DNA of 64,000 nucleotides. Source: Roseofilum capinflatum BLCC-M114. Lineage in GTDB: Bacteria > Cyanobacteriota > Cyanobacteriia > Cyanobacteriales > Desertifilaceae. The notes under the pieces were generated by a model. That model was not told the origin of the DNA. It ran no database searches and was given only the letters and a program-made list of their open reading frames with translations. Below, piece by piece: positions 9,449-17,346 of this stretch (position 1 is the stretch's first letter; each line of letters opens with the position of its first letter). A program made the translations under genes and the position numbers. Where the stretch lies: NCBI RefSeq assembly GCF_030068505.1, contig NZ_JAQOSO010000117.1:1-64000 (forward strand). The letters run 5' to 3'.

Positions 9449-9710
9449 TCGGGTTGGAGGATGGGTCATCCATGACTTCATAGCTTGTAACATCGATCGC
9501 ATCAATCACGTCCGGGGGTTCAGCCGGGGTTGTCTCTGGTTTGCGGATGGATTTTTGAGTCCATTGGCGTACTTGCTCAAAATTCGAGGCAACTGCCAAC
9601 AGTCCCCCCGCAACCAAAAACACAGGAAGGGGAACTGATAGCGCTTTGAGCTGTTGAAAGATTTGAGCTAACACTAATACAAGGACAAAACAGCTAATCC
9701 AGAGTCTCAT
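9444..9710 (-). CDS. Small membrane protein, unknown function
   Basis: This 88-residue protein has two hydrophobic segments (about residues 3-18 and 27-43), followed by a charged, proline-rich cytoplasmic-type tail (KPETTPAEPPDV). I do not recognise the family. Its start lies 104 bp from the divergent DHH gene, which leaves room for a shared promoter region. Its stop codon lies inside the terminator hairpin. The coding call rests on composition and spacing. Confidence 0.6.
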   Translation of the reverse strand: MRLWISCFVLVLVLAQIFQQLKALSVPLPVFLVAGGLLAVASNFEQVRQWTQKSIRKPETTPAEPPDVIDAIDVTSYEVMDDPSSNPM

Positions 9711-9814
9711 GGGTTTCTCGTTTGGTTGAGCGTACAGCCATTGACTATACTATACTCGATAGTTATCCCAGAGTCCTGGCTGATTGCAGTTTGTCATTGA
9801 ATAAGAGGTTGGTA

Positions 9815-10744
9815 ATGGTTGATTCACAATACCGGTTAGTCACACGCAGTGATTTTGATGGGTTGGTTTGTGGGGTTCTCCTCAAAGAGCTGAATTTGAT
9901 TGATGAGATTAAGTTTGTCCACCCTAAAGATATGCAGGATGGCAAAATCGAAATTAGCGATCGCGACATTACTACCAATTTACCCTATGTTCCAGGGGCG
10001 CACTTAGTCTTCGATCACCACTTGAGTGAAACCCTACGCATCGACTCTAAACCCGATAACTATATTATCGATCCTGATGCCCCCTCTGCTGCCAGAGTCG
10101 TCTACAACTATTATGGCGGAAAAGGTAAATTCCCCCAGATTTCCGAAGAGATGATGAGTGCTGTAGATAAAGCGGACTCTGCCCAATTTTCAGCCGAAGA
10201 AATTCTCAATCCGACTGATTGGGTACTCCTCAACTTTATCATGGATGCCCGAACTGGATTAGGCCGATTTAGGGAATTTAGAATCTCTAACTATCAATTG
10301 ATGATGGAATTAATTGATTATTGTAAGGCCCACAGTATTGACGAAATTTTAGCCCTTCCTGATGTGCAAGAGCGAGTTAACCTCTATCAAGAACAGCAAG
10401 AACAATTTAAGCAGCAACTCCAGCGCTGTTCCCAGACCTATAATCATTTAGTGGTCATTGATCTGCGTAAAGAAGAAACGATTTATGCCGGAAATCGGTT
10501 TATGATTTATGCCCAGAATCCTGACTGTAATATTTCCATGCATATTATGTGGGGATTGAAACAGCAAAATACAGTCTTTGCTGTCGGTAAATCAATCCTC
10601 AATAAGACTTCGACTGTCAATATTGGCGAATTGATGCTGCAATACGGAGGAGGAGGCCATGCCAATGCTGGGACTTGCCAAATTGATAATGATAAAGCAG
10701 AGCAAATCAAAGCTGAATTGATCGATAAACTTCAGAATACTTAA
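9815..10744 (+). CDS. DHH-family phosphoesterase
   Basis: This 309-residue protein belongs to the DHH/DHHA1 phosphoesterases, Mn-dependent enzymes that include NrnA-type nanoRNases, pAp phosphatases and exopolyphosphatase-like proteins. Visible motifs are SDFDG near the N-terminus (motif I), VFDHHLSE (the DHH motif) and the C-terminal DHHA1 signature YGGGGHANAGTC. I chose the ATG at 9815 because the conserved domain begins right after it and an AGAGG-like ribosome-binding site precedes it. An upstream in-frame start at 9722 would add 31 unconserved residues. Whether the substrate is nanoRNA, pAp or c-di-AMP product cannot be decided. Confidence 0.85.
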   Translation: MVDSQYRLVTRSDFDGLVCGVLLKELNLIDEIKFVHPKDMQDGKIEISDRDITTNLPYVPGAHLVFDHHLSETLRIDSKPDNYIIDPDAPSAARVVYNYYGGKGKFPQISEEMMSAVDKADSAQFSAEEILNPTDWVLLNFIMDARTGLGRFREFRISNYQLMMELIDYCKAHSIDEILALPDVQERVNLYQEQQEQFKQQLQRCSQTYNHLVVIDLRKEETIYAGNRFMIYAQNPDCNISMHIMWGLKQQNTVFAVGKSILNKTSTVNIGELMLQYGGGGHANAGTCQIDNDKAEQIKAELIDKLQNT

Positions 10745-10755
10745 GATTCTGGTCT

Positions 10756-10954
10756 ATAGCAAACCTAAATGAGTTGTGTAATGGCTTCCCCTCATCCCCC
10801 TACCCCCTTCTCCCACGGGCGCTGCCCTGCTTGCCCTGAGCGTAGCCGAAGGGAGCGAAGTCGAAGGGAGAAGGGGGAAAAAGTCCCTCTCGGAGTGGGA
10901 GAGGGATTGAGGAAGAGGGCATTTCCCGTTGCACAACTCATTTAGACTAGCTAT
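10756..10954. mobile_element. MITE-like element, family B, copy 1
   Basis: A 199-bp element has terminal inverted repeats of about 24 bp, with 14 contiguous perfect bases (CTAAATGAGTTGTG at 10765 and its complement ending at 10945). The outermost bases are ATAGC and GCTAT. Inside are palindromic CCCTCTCCC and CCTTCTCCC cores and a CCTTCGACTTCGCTCC block. Other copies lie at 16080-16238 and 29644-29838. There is no coding capacity. Confidence 0.8.
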
Positions 10955-11000
10955 TCCCTATTCCCTATTCCCTATTCCCTATTCCCTATTCCCTATTCCC
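10952..11000. repeat. Seven tandem copies of TATTCCC
   Basis: Seven exact heptamers TATTCCC run from 10952 to 11000. The array begins in the edge of the family B element and extends into the 3' end of the CHAT gene, where it supplies the last codons and stop. The same heptamer (as GGGAATA) occurs at 22707, 26163 and 38509. Confidence 0.9.
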
Positions 11001-12848
11001 TAGCGCGTTCATGTCCGCGAAGCGGAAAGCGCTATATTCAAGAATGGCTATGGCTTCACCTAAACAATCATCTTGTTCTTTGGAGCGTTGAGTCAGTTTT
11101 TCTGTGGCATCTTTTTCAAGATCTTCTCTGGTTTTGCGCCAATAGTCTAGAGCTTTTTCTGGCTTGCCTTCTTGTTCCCAAACCTGAGCGAGTAAACAAG
11201 CTGCATGGGGGGCGGTCAGATCTTCACTGATAGATAGAGAAACTGCTTTTTCTAAGTCCTCTTTGGCTTCGATCCAGCGTCCTTGTACCATTCTTGCCCA
11301 TCCCCGATTTTTCCAACAGGCTATTTCTATACCCGGATAATCTGGACGTTCGATACACTGATTACTTCGGTAGATGGCTTGATCGAGATTCCCCAGACGA
11401 ATGTTGAGATAGGCGGCTTCTGCTTGAGCATCGGGATGTCCTTTATTGGCGGCTTTTTCGTACCAGAACAGACAGATGGTCTCTAATTCTCGTTTCTGTT
11501 TACAGACCCAGCCGCGATTATAGTAGGGTTGGGCAGTCCAGGGGGCGATCGCAATGGCTAAACTATTAAAAAACAAAGCTTGGGTAATTCTTCCTTCCTC
11601 ATAGTGGGAACCACCCTGTTGATCAACGCGGTTAGATAGCTCTGGAGCCAGGGTTCCATACACGGGCAAAGTTACACTGAGTCCTAGAATCGTCAGAACC
11701 AGCTTCTTAATTTTCGATCGCCGAGAAACCCTTGTCCTAGGTGCTGAAACTGGGCTAAAAACGGGCGTTAGCTCTTGAGGTTGCGGCCAACTGGGAGGAG
11801 CGGCTGTAGGATGTTGGGTGACGATCGGTAACCAGGTGGCACAGGGAAATTGATCTTCCCAAGCTTGTAGTTTTTCCCGTGCTTGACGCACCGATAGATG
11901 GAAGGATTGACCACCAGAAAAGCTACGCAGGAAAGATTTGAGGAATTCTTGGGCAATGCGATCGGGGACTTTTTCCCGCATGACGATCGCGTGGGGAATG
12001 GCTAAGTCTTTGAGTTCCCGTGCTAGTCCTAAGCCATCGCAGGAGTTAAAAATGGCCACTTGTAGACCCTGTTGCGTGGCTTGACGCAAACCATACCAGA
12101 GTTCGGTCAGGGTCAGAGAATCTTGGGAATTAATATAAATCCGTCCCGTATCCCCTTCTGTTTTACTATGACCGGCAAAAAAGATAATATCCCAAGGGCC
12201 ACTCCAGAGTCGATCGGTAATTTGCTCTCGTTGGGGTTCTACGAGAAAGGTGACCTGTGCGTAGGGCAAGCTTTCCAGGATTTGGCGATCGCCCTCCACA
12301 TTAATCCCGTCACTGTTTCCCAAAATCGCCAGCACCCTCATCTGCTCTGGGGAGGAGTCGGGTTGTTGACAGGGTTCAAAGCAGACTTGACTTAAGGCTA
12401 CTTCTGCCTGCTGATAGCGGTCAATTAAGTCCCACAAATGCCAGGGCAGTTGTTGCAATTCCGGAATTTCTGTGCGGATCAGAAACCGAATTTCATCGTC
12501 TCGGTGTAATTCTTCCCGCAACCGGCGATCGAGGTCTTGAAACGAGGGCGATCTGAGCCAAGTTTGGAAGTGCTGGCTCAGGTTCTCTGCTGCCTGACGA
12601 CACTGTTCGCGGCGATCGCTAATGGAGCCATCGTAAACAATTTTACCCGGTTCGAGCCGCGAATTTCCATCTAATTGGTCATAACTCTCTTGCCACTGTT
12701 GCAGAGCCAAACATAGGTCAGGACATTGGGGTAACCGCCCCACCCGTTCGATCTGACGGGGTTCCCCTTCCTGACCCATTTCTAAGGTGACTCGGCATCC
12801 GGATACAGCCAAGTCACCTTCGAGCTTGAGTCCGACGAATTTTTTCAT
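10986..12848 (-). CDS. CHAT-domain (caspase-like) membrane protein with TPR tail
   Basis: This 620-residue protein has a unique N-terminal region (about 1-165), then a CHAT domain, a clan CD protease fold related to caspases. The expected dyad is present: H227 in FFAGHSKT and C270 in FNSCDGL. One membrane segment lies near 380-400, and TPR-like helical repeats fill 410-600 (YNRGWVCKQ, CWKNRGWARMVQG). Topology would place CHAT and TPR on opposite sides of the membrane. It is the last gene of an apparent operon with the DUF1822 and sigma-like genes, 37 bp after the former. The last 15 or so residues are encoded by a small palindrome plus the TATTCCC array, so the native C-terminus has been replaced. 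The substrate is unknown. Confidence 0.85.
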   Translation of the reverse strand: MKKFVGLKLEGDLAVSGCRVTLEMGQEGEPRQIERVGRLPQCPDLCLALQQWQESYDQLDGNSRLEPGKIVYDGSISDRREQCRQAAENLSQHFQTWLRSPSFQDLDRRLREELHRDDEIRFLIRTEIPELQQLPWHLWDLIDRYQQAEVALSQVCFEPCQQPDSSPEQMRVLAILGNSDGINVEGDRQILESLPYAQVTFLVEPQREQITDRLWSGPWDIIFFAGHSKTEGDTGRIYINSQDSLTLTELWYGLRQATQQGLQVAIFNSCDGLGLARELKDLAIPHAIVMREKVPDRIAQEFLKSFLRSFSGGQSFHLSVRQAREKLQAWEDQFPCATWLPIVTQHPTAAPPSWPQPQELTPVFSPVSAPRTRVSRRSKIKKLVLTILGLSVTLPVYGTLAPELSNRVDQQGGSHYEEGRITQALFFNSLAIAIAPWTAQPYYNRGWVCKQKRELETICLFWYEKAANKGHPDAQAEAAYLNIRLGNLDQAIYRSNQCIERPDYPGIEIACWKNRGWARMVQGRWIEAKEDLEKAVSLSISEDLTAPHAACLLAQVWEQEGKPEKALDYWRKTREDLEKDATEKLTQRSKEQDDCLGEAIAILEYSAFRFADMNALGNRE

Positions 12849-12885
12849 GGCGGATTCTAGATTAGGGATGATGAGGGTATGTTCA

Positions 12886-13806
12886 TTAAATCACAAAAGA
12901 TTCAATCATGCACATCTCACCCAAGGAAATTTGCACGCTAAAGGGTTCTCCGGTTTCTCCCTTAAATTCCATTTGAATGTTCTTGGTCTGAGTGGCGATC
13001 GCTTCCATAATGGAACGACCGGTATCATTCAAGATATTCACCTTCAGGTCATAGGGAAGATAGGTTTGTTCTCCCGTCGGATACAGCTCCACGGAAATCT
13101 GCATCTGTTGATTCAGGGGTTGAACACCCATCAGCAGGGTAAACTGATTGTTTTGGTGTTGAAACAGCTTACCGCGTTTAATCGCCTGGTTATTATTTTT
13201 TGAGCGAAAATTCAGCACCAGTTGCTGCTGCTCGACTCCCAAGATCTCATCTAGAGTGTTCCAACCTTCGGCAATCCGATTGGCGAGCCAATCACTGAGA
13301 TGAATCGCAGCAGAGGGTACAGGGTGCAAAATGTCAAGCAGTTCTGTCGGCGATCGTAAGTCACTCAAAGGAATCCGCTCTGCTTCCACTCGCTCCACAA
13401 ATCCGAGAATTTCCGCCTCCGTCAATTCCCGATTAAACCTCACCGCAACATAAGCAACACGATCCTCAAACACTTCAGGAGGAACCCTCATAAAATCCTC
13501 ACCCGGTAGAACCGGACGACATTCAAGCTTACCTCGATTCGGTAACTCTAAATCCGCCACATCCAAGCAAGCCTGAAGCACCGGATCAAAGCTCTCGCAC
13601 CCTTGCGTCTGCACTGCAAAAGCCAAGGATTTCAAATGAAATTTAACCGCTAACACCGACAGGGTGTTTAAATAAACTTGCTTGCGCTTTTGAGGACTCT
13701 TTTGGGCCTGCAAAAACTGTTCAGCTTGTTGATGGTCGCTAAAGCCTAGAGGAACTTTAGGACAGATACAATCGATAGAATCGAAAAATGAAGAAGGGAT
13801 AGCCAT
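12886..13806 (-). CDS. DUF1822 family protein
   Basis: This 306-residue cytoplasmic protein resembles DUF1822, a family found almost only in cyanobacteria. The middle contains a segment of the type AYVAVRFNRELTEAEILGFV, and the C-terminal half is rich in beta strands (LYPTGEQTYLPYDLKVNIL). I place the start at the ATG at 13806, preceded by GGAG. An alternative ATG at 13866 would overlap the sigma-like gene and add 20 unconserved residues. It sits between the sigma-like and CHAT genes, 26 bp and 37 bp away, so co-expression is likely. The biochemical function is unknown. A regulatory or adaptor role between the sigma-like protein and CHAT protease is inference. Confidence 0.75.
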   Translation of the reverse strand: MAIPSSFFDSIDCICPKVPLGFSDHQQAEQFLQAQKSPQKRKQVYLNTLSVLAVKFHLKSLAFAVQTQGCESFDPVLQACLDVADLELPNRGKLECRPVLPGEDFMRVPPEVFEDRVAYVAVRFNRELTEAEILGFVERVEAERIPLSDLRSPTELLDILHPVPSAAIHLSDWLANRIAEGWNTLDEILGVEQQQLVLNFRSKNNNQAIKRGKLFQHQNNQFTLLMGVQPLNQQMQISVELYPTGEQTYLPYDLKVNILNDTGRSIMEAIATQTKNIQMEFKGETGEPFSVQISLGEMCMIESFVI

Positions 13807-13832
13807 AACAATAAACTCCAAGAAAAAAATGA

Positions 13833-14504
13833 TTAAGTCGCTAAATCCTGTAACTGCTGTTTGCATTGAATGATTTTGCGCCGATAGAAACTCGACAAGG
13901 TAGGAACGCTAACACCGAGGGACGCAGAAATATCTTGCCAAGACTGACCATAGAGCCGCCTTAAAATCAAAATCCTCAGATTCGCCTTTGGATAACGTTT
14001 AACATGAATTTTGCTAAACTCATGTTCTGGATTTTCCTCTAATCGTTTAACGATCAGTTCTGTGGTAGATAATTTTTTTTCATCCTCATGAGGGTCAGGT
14101 TCATTTTCCTCCAAATCATCTAACGTCCATTGAGAAAACTGCGATCCATAGGGATGAGAGCGGCGAAATTCTTGAATAGCGCTAAACCAAAAGCGCTGTT
14201 TGAGCAAGAAGTTCACCCAAGCTAAAACTTTTGCGCGTTCGGGTTGATACTCATCGATATGTTCACACAGGTATAGCATTAAATTTTGTTGAGCTTCACC
14301 ATAAATTTCTGCATGGGCCTGTCGATAATCAGCCGGCAGGTCATTAGGATGGGGACGGTAAAGCTCACCACAATTGAATAGTAAGCGGATGAGTTGATTC
14401 AGGGCCTGGTGATAATCGGGGGTTCCCCGTTCACACTCTTGGGCCCTGAGTACAAGTTGCCGCAGTTGTCGATCTAGGCGATCTAGGTTCTCGCTTGAGG
14501 TCAT
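13833..14504 (-). CDS. Sigma-70-like regulator (cyanobacterial sigma/HTH family)
   Basis: This 223-residue protein has a helical N-terminal part (residues 1-125, including EYQPERAKVLAWVNFLLKQRF, which resembles region 2). An acidic linker (LEENEPDPHEDEKK) follows, then a C-terminal helix-turn-helix (YGQSWQDISASLGVSVPTLSSFYRRKI) typical of sigma region 4. It is shorter and more divergent than group 1-3 sigma factors, closer to ECF-like proteins. It heads the operon with DUF1822 and CHAT genes. A plausible minus-strand promoter (TTGCCC, 18 bp, TATAGC) lies in the AT-rich region just upstream. It may control its own operon. Confidence 0.75.
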   Translation of the reverse strand: MTSSENLDRLDRQLRQLVLRAQECERGTPDYHQALNQLIRLLFNCGELYRPHPNDLPADYRQAHAEIYGEAQQNLMLYLCEHIDEYQPERAKVLAWVNFLLKQRFWFSAIQEFRRSHPYGSQFSQWTLDDLEENEPDPHEDEKKLSTTELIVKRLEENPEHEFSKIHVKRYPKANLRILILRRLYGQSWQDISASLGVSVPTLSSFYRRKIIQCKQQLQDLAT

Positions 14505-14770
14505 GTCATAGAGAGAAATTTCAGAGGGTGCTATAAATTAGTCAGTTTTTTATGGGCAATTTTATGCATTTTTGAGAAAATTGATACAAAAATTCACGTT
14601 TTGATAAATAAATATGACAAAATTGAAGAGTGTAAGCCTATACTCCTGATAAAAGTGATATAATAGTAAGTTTACTAACTCAATAAAGTTAGTCCCTGCT
14701 GCTATAGGGTAGATCGATGGCAGTTTTTCACTTGCCCCACCCCACGGAGAGCAGACTTCCTTCGATATAA
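14505..14770. promoter_or_regulatory. AT-rich upstream region of the sigma-DUF1822-CHAT operon
   Basis: No gene is seen. The region is AT-rich and contains two adjacent short palindromes on the plus strand, TAGTAA-GT-TTACTA and ACTAAC-TCAATAAA-GTTAGT (about 14663-14693). It also holds a candidate minus-strand promoter close to the operon start. The palindromes could be operators or a weak terminator. Confidence 0.4.
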
Positions 14771-14798
14771 ACAGGGCCGCGATCGCGGACAGCCCTGT
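14771..14798 (-). terminator. Hairpin terminator of nagA
   Basis: A 7-bp stem, ACAGGGC (14771-14777) and GCCCTGT (14792-14798), encloses the palindrome CGCGATCGCG. It begins one base past the nagA stop codon. On the minus strand the stem is followed by TTTAT. Confidence 0.6.
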
Positions 14799-14799
14799 A

Positions 14800-15939
14800 T
14801 CATGATTGAAATAACCGCTCCCAACTCAATCGCTGTTCTTCCTCATCCCAAGACCAACGCACTAAATCCGCAGGTTGATCGGCAGAAAGTCCAGGTATTT
14901 GCAAAGCTTTTCTAGGAATTTCTGTGGCTAAACCAATCGCTTCTCCCAACTCACAAATCCCCCAACGGACTAAATTTTCCACCCCAGAAAACAAGGGTAA
15001 AGTCGTGCCAGATAAAGTCCCATTGAGCAATCGTGCCGTTCCCTGTCTCACTTCAATTTGTCGATTATCCCAGGGATAAATGCCATCGGGTAAGCCTAAA
15101 GGCGAAAGAGCATCACTAACCAGAAACATATTCTTAGAATTCGCCCGCAATACAAGATCAATCATCGTCGGACACACATGAATCCCATCTGCAATCAACC
15201 CACAATACACCTGGGGATTCACCAAAGCAGCGCCCAATAAACCAGGGTCTCGATGGTGTAAACCGGGCATAGCATTAAAGGCGTGAGTCACCATAGTTGC
15301 GCCTTGTGCAAAGGCAAATTTGGCTTGCTCGCAAGTCGCTTGGGAATGACCGAGACTGACTGTAATTCCCAAGGAAGTTAAATAGGGAATTACCTCCCCC
15401 GTAGGATCGAGTTCTGGGGCAAGGGTGATGACTTTGACCACTGCTGCATAGTCTCCCAAGACCTGTTTCATCTTGTCTAGGGTTAAGGGAAGCAGATATT
15501 CTGATGGATGAGCGCCCCGTTTTTCTGGGTTTAAGCATGGCCCTTCTAAATGGATACCCAAGGGTTTAGCACTATTTTGGGGCGGTGAAAATTCCGTGAA
15601 TATTTTTAAGGATCTGTGAATATTTTCAAGGGATGTGGTCACTAAGGTAGGCAAGAAAGAACTAACGCCTTGTTGCCAGAGAAATTGACAAATTTGAGTG
15701 AGCTTTTCCCGATCTGCGCGGGTGATTTCGGGAAAAGCTAATCCCAATGCGCCATTAATTTGTAGGTCGATTCCTGCCAAGGATATCCAGTCCCCTTGAA
15801 CATCTAGGATGGGCCGATCTCCAGTTTGTTGGCCTTGGGTGGGTAAGATGGCTTGAATTTGGCCATCTCGGATGATTATATTCTGTTTGTCTTCATATCC
15901 AGGAAGGTGGGCGTTGATAATATCCAAATTAGAGTTCAT
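14800..15939 (-). CDS. nagA: N-acetylglucosamine-6-phosphate deacetylase
   Basis: This 379-residue amidohydrolase converts GlcNAc-6-phosphate to glucosamine-6-phosphate and acetate, in amino-sugar recycling. Characteristic stretches are GIDLQINGALG near residue 55, HLEGPCLNPEKRGAHP (metal-binding glutamate), TLAPE, GHSQAT and THAFNAM (metal-binding histidines), DGIHVCP, and SDALSPLG with the catalytic aspartate. The length is normal. The gene stands alone, with a hairpin right after the stop. No nagB or transporter is adjacent. Confidence 0.92.
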   Translation of the reverse strand: MNSNLDIINAHLPGYEDKQNIIIRDGQIQAILPTQGQQTGDRPILDVQGDWISLAGIDLQINGALGLAFPEITRADREKLTQICQFLWQQGVSSFLPTLVTTSLENIHRSLKIFTEFSPPQNSAKPLGIHLEGPCLNPEKRGAHPSEYLLPLTLDKMKQVLGDYAAVVKVITLAPELDPTGEVIPYLTSLGITVSLGHSQATCEQAKFAFAQGATMVTHAFNAMPGLHHRDPGLLGAALVNPQVYCGLIADGIHVCPTMIDLVLRANSKNMFLVSDALSPLGLPDGIYPWDNRQIEVRQGTARLLNGTLSGTTLPLFSGVENLVRWGICELGEAIGLATEIPRKALQIPGLSADQPADLVRWSWDEEEQRLSWERLFQS

Positions 15940-15978
15940 GGTTCAGAGGGCTTTAGGCAATTGTAGACAATTTTAATT

Positions 15979-16079
15979 TTAGAATTCTGAGGCGAGGGTT
16001 AAGTTCTGCTCTATGAAAGTTGCTGCAATCAAAATATCAGGGAATTGGATGGGTGTCCCTTTGCGTCTCAAATTCCCAT
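15979..16079 (-). pseudogene. PIN-domain toxin (vapC) fragment abutting a miniature element
   Basis: Reading the minus strand from the edge of the family B element gives GNLRRKGTPIQFPDILIAA, then TFIEQNLTLASEF and a TAA stop at 15979-15981. This matches the middle-to-late part of VapC-type PIN toxins (the conserved aspartate in PDILIAA). It lacks the N-terminal half and the usual C-terminal TRNxxDF part. The fragment starts exactly where the element ends, which suggests disruption by insertion and later decay. Confidence 0.7.
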
Positions 16080-16238
16080 ATAGCTAGTCGAAATCAGTTG
16101 TGCAACTGGAAATGCCCTCTCCCTATATCCCTCTCCCAAGGGAGAGGGACTTCTGCTCCCCTTCTCCCTTCGACTTCGCTCCCTTCGGCTACTGGGGGAT
16201 GAGGGGCAGCCATTACATCACTCATTTAGGTTTGCTAT
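16080..16238. mobile_element. MITE-like element, family B, copy 2
   Basis: A 159-bp element with ends ATAGCTAGTC and GGTTTGCTAT matches the termini of the copies at 10756 and 29644. The orientation is reversed relative to those copies. The core again contains CCCTCTCCC and CTTCGACTTCGCTCCC blocks. It separates a 42-codon gene from a vapC fragment on the same strand. Confidence 0.75.
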
Positions 16239-16350
16239 AGATGGGAGATGCTGTTTTCAGGAAATGCTCTACAATGGGGCGGATTTGCTGTTTCAGGGTT
16301 TCCTGGGTTTGATGGTTGATGTCATTGTTATTGATGGCACTCTGAGTCAT
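16222..16350 (-). CDS. Small 42-residue protein, possibly a truncated antitoxin
   Basis: An ATG (complement of 16348-16350) is preceded at ideal distance by AAGGAG, one of the better ribosome-binding sites in the window. It opens a 42-codon frame beginning MTQSAINNND and ending YSKPK. The last five or six codons and the TGA stop lie inside the family B element, so the natural 3' end was probably lost. The middle (QETLKQQIRPIVEHFLK) is likely helical. I do not recognise it. Its place just upstream of a vapC fragment on the same strand suggests an antitoxin or another TA-locus remnant, which is inference. Confidence 0.45.
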   Translation of the reverse strand: MTQSAINNNDINHQTQETLKQQIRPIVEHFLKTASPIYSKPK

Positions 16351-16442
16351 GATTTTCTCCTTCCTGGTGAGTGAATGGCAGCTACAGAGAGTATAACGAG
16401 ATCCCCTAAACCTCTTGGTGTTTGTCCTCCTGCCTTTTTGTA

Positions 16443-17336
16443 ATGAATGTTATTTTATCTGCCTTAGTCCCCGTTACTTTTATCATTTCCATTGGTATTA
16501 TTGCCGGTCGCACTTTGACTCTGGAACGTTCGACCCTTTCTCAATTGGCGGTCTATATTCTGACTCCGGCTTTAATTTCGAGTAGTCTCTATCAAGCCCA
16601 GTTATCCACCGACACGACTCTGGGTTTGATTATGGGATATCTGATAACTTCGCTCTTAGTCTATGGGGTGTCTCTGGGAGTTAGCGCCTTACTGAACCTG
16701 AAATCTGGAGTGCAAAAAAGTTTTATCGCCACTTCTATGTTTGCTAATACGGGCAATATGGGCCTGCCGTTTGCGACCTTTGCGTTGGGAGAAGCGGGTT
16801 TAGATCGGGCGATTGTATGCCTGATTGTGTCGAGTTTAATTATTTTTTCCACGGGCCCGGCCTTGTTGCAAGGGGGAGGATTACGAGATAGTCTGCGCCT
16901 GATTATCAGGTTACCGCTCATTTGGGCGATGGTGGCTGGGTTGGTTTTGCGGGTTTTTTCGATTGATCTTCCCTTACGACTCGATGATGGGTTAGATCTC
17001 TTAGGCAGTGCTGCAATCCCGATCGCCCTAATTGTCCTCGGCATTCAATTAAGCACCACTGCCTTTAAAATAGGACTCTATGAGGGTATCACGGCAATCA
17101 TTCGTTTGCTAGTGGCCCCAGGGATTGCGTATAGTGTGGGTCGAAGTTTAGGACTAGAGGTGCTGGATGTGCAAGTTTTAATCTTGCAAAGTGCAATGCC
17201 AACGGCTGTGAATACGGTGGTGTTGGTGACTCAATTTGGGGGGGATGCGTCATGGGCAGCTCGGACAGTGGTGGTGTCTACGGTGATGTCTTTAGTGACG
17301 CTGCCGTTAGTCCTGTGGGTAACCTTGATGCTTTAG
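16443..17336 (+). CDS. AEC family transporter (auxin efflux carrier / malate permease type)
   Basis: This 297-residue membrane protein has about ten hydrophobic segments and AEC-family features: PVTFIISIGIIAGR at the N-terminus, the TSMFANTGNMGLP motif near residue 100 and LILQSAMPTAVNTV near 255. AEC proteins are secondary carriers for organic acids or amino acids. The substrate here is unknown. I place the start at the ATG at 16443. A TTG at 16422 is possible but less likely. It ends 10 bp before the GspF-like gene and is probably co-transcribed with it. Confidence 0.85.
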   Translation: MNVILSALVPVTFIISIGIIAGRTLTLERSTLSQLAVYILTPALISSSLYQAQLSTDTTLGLIMGYLITSLLVYGVSLGVSALLNLKSGVQKSFIATSMFANTGNMGLPFATFALGEAGLDRAIVCLIVSSLIIFSTGPALLQGGGLRDSLRLIIRLPLIWAMVAGLVLRVFSIDLPLRLDDGLDLLGSAAIPIALIVLGIQLSTTAFKIGLYEGITAIIRLLVAPGIAYSVGRSLGLEVLDVQVLILQSAMPTAVNTVVLVTQFGGDASWAARTVVVSTVMSLVTLPLVLWVTLML

Positions 17337-17346
17337 GAGTCGGGCA

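Noticed and set aside
12787..13203. Plus-strand open frame of 138 codons
   Set aside because: It is antisense to the DUF1822 gene and its protein lacks any recognisable pattern or ribosome-binding site.
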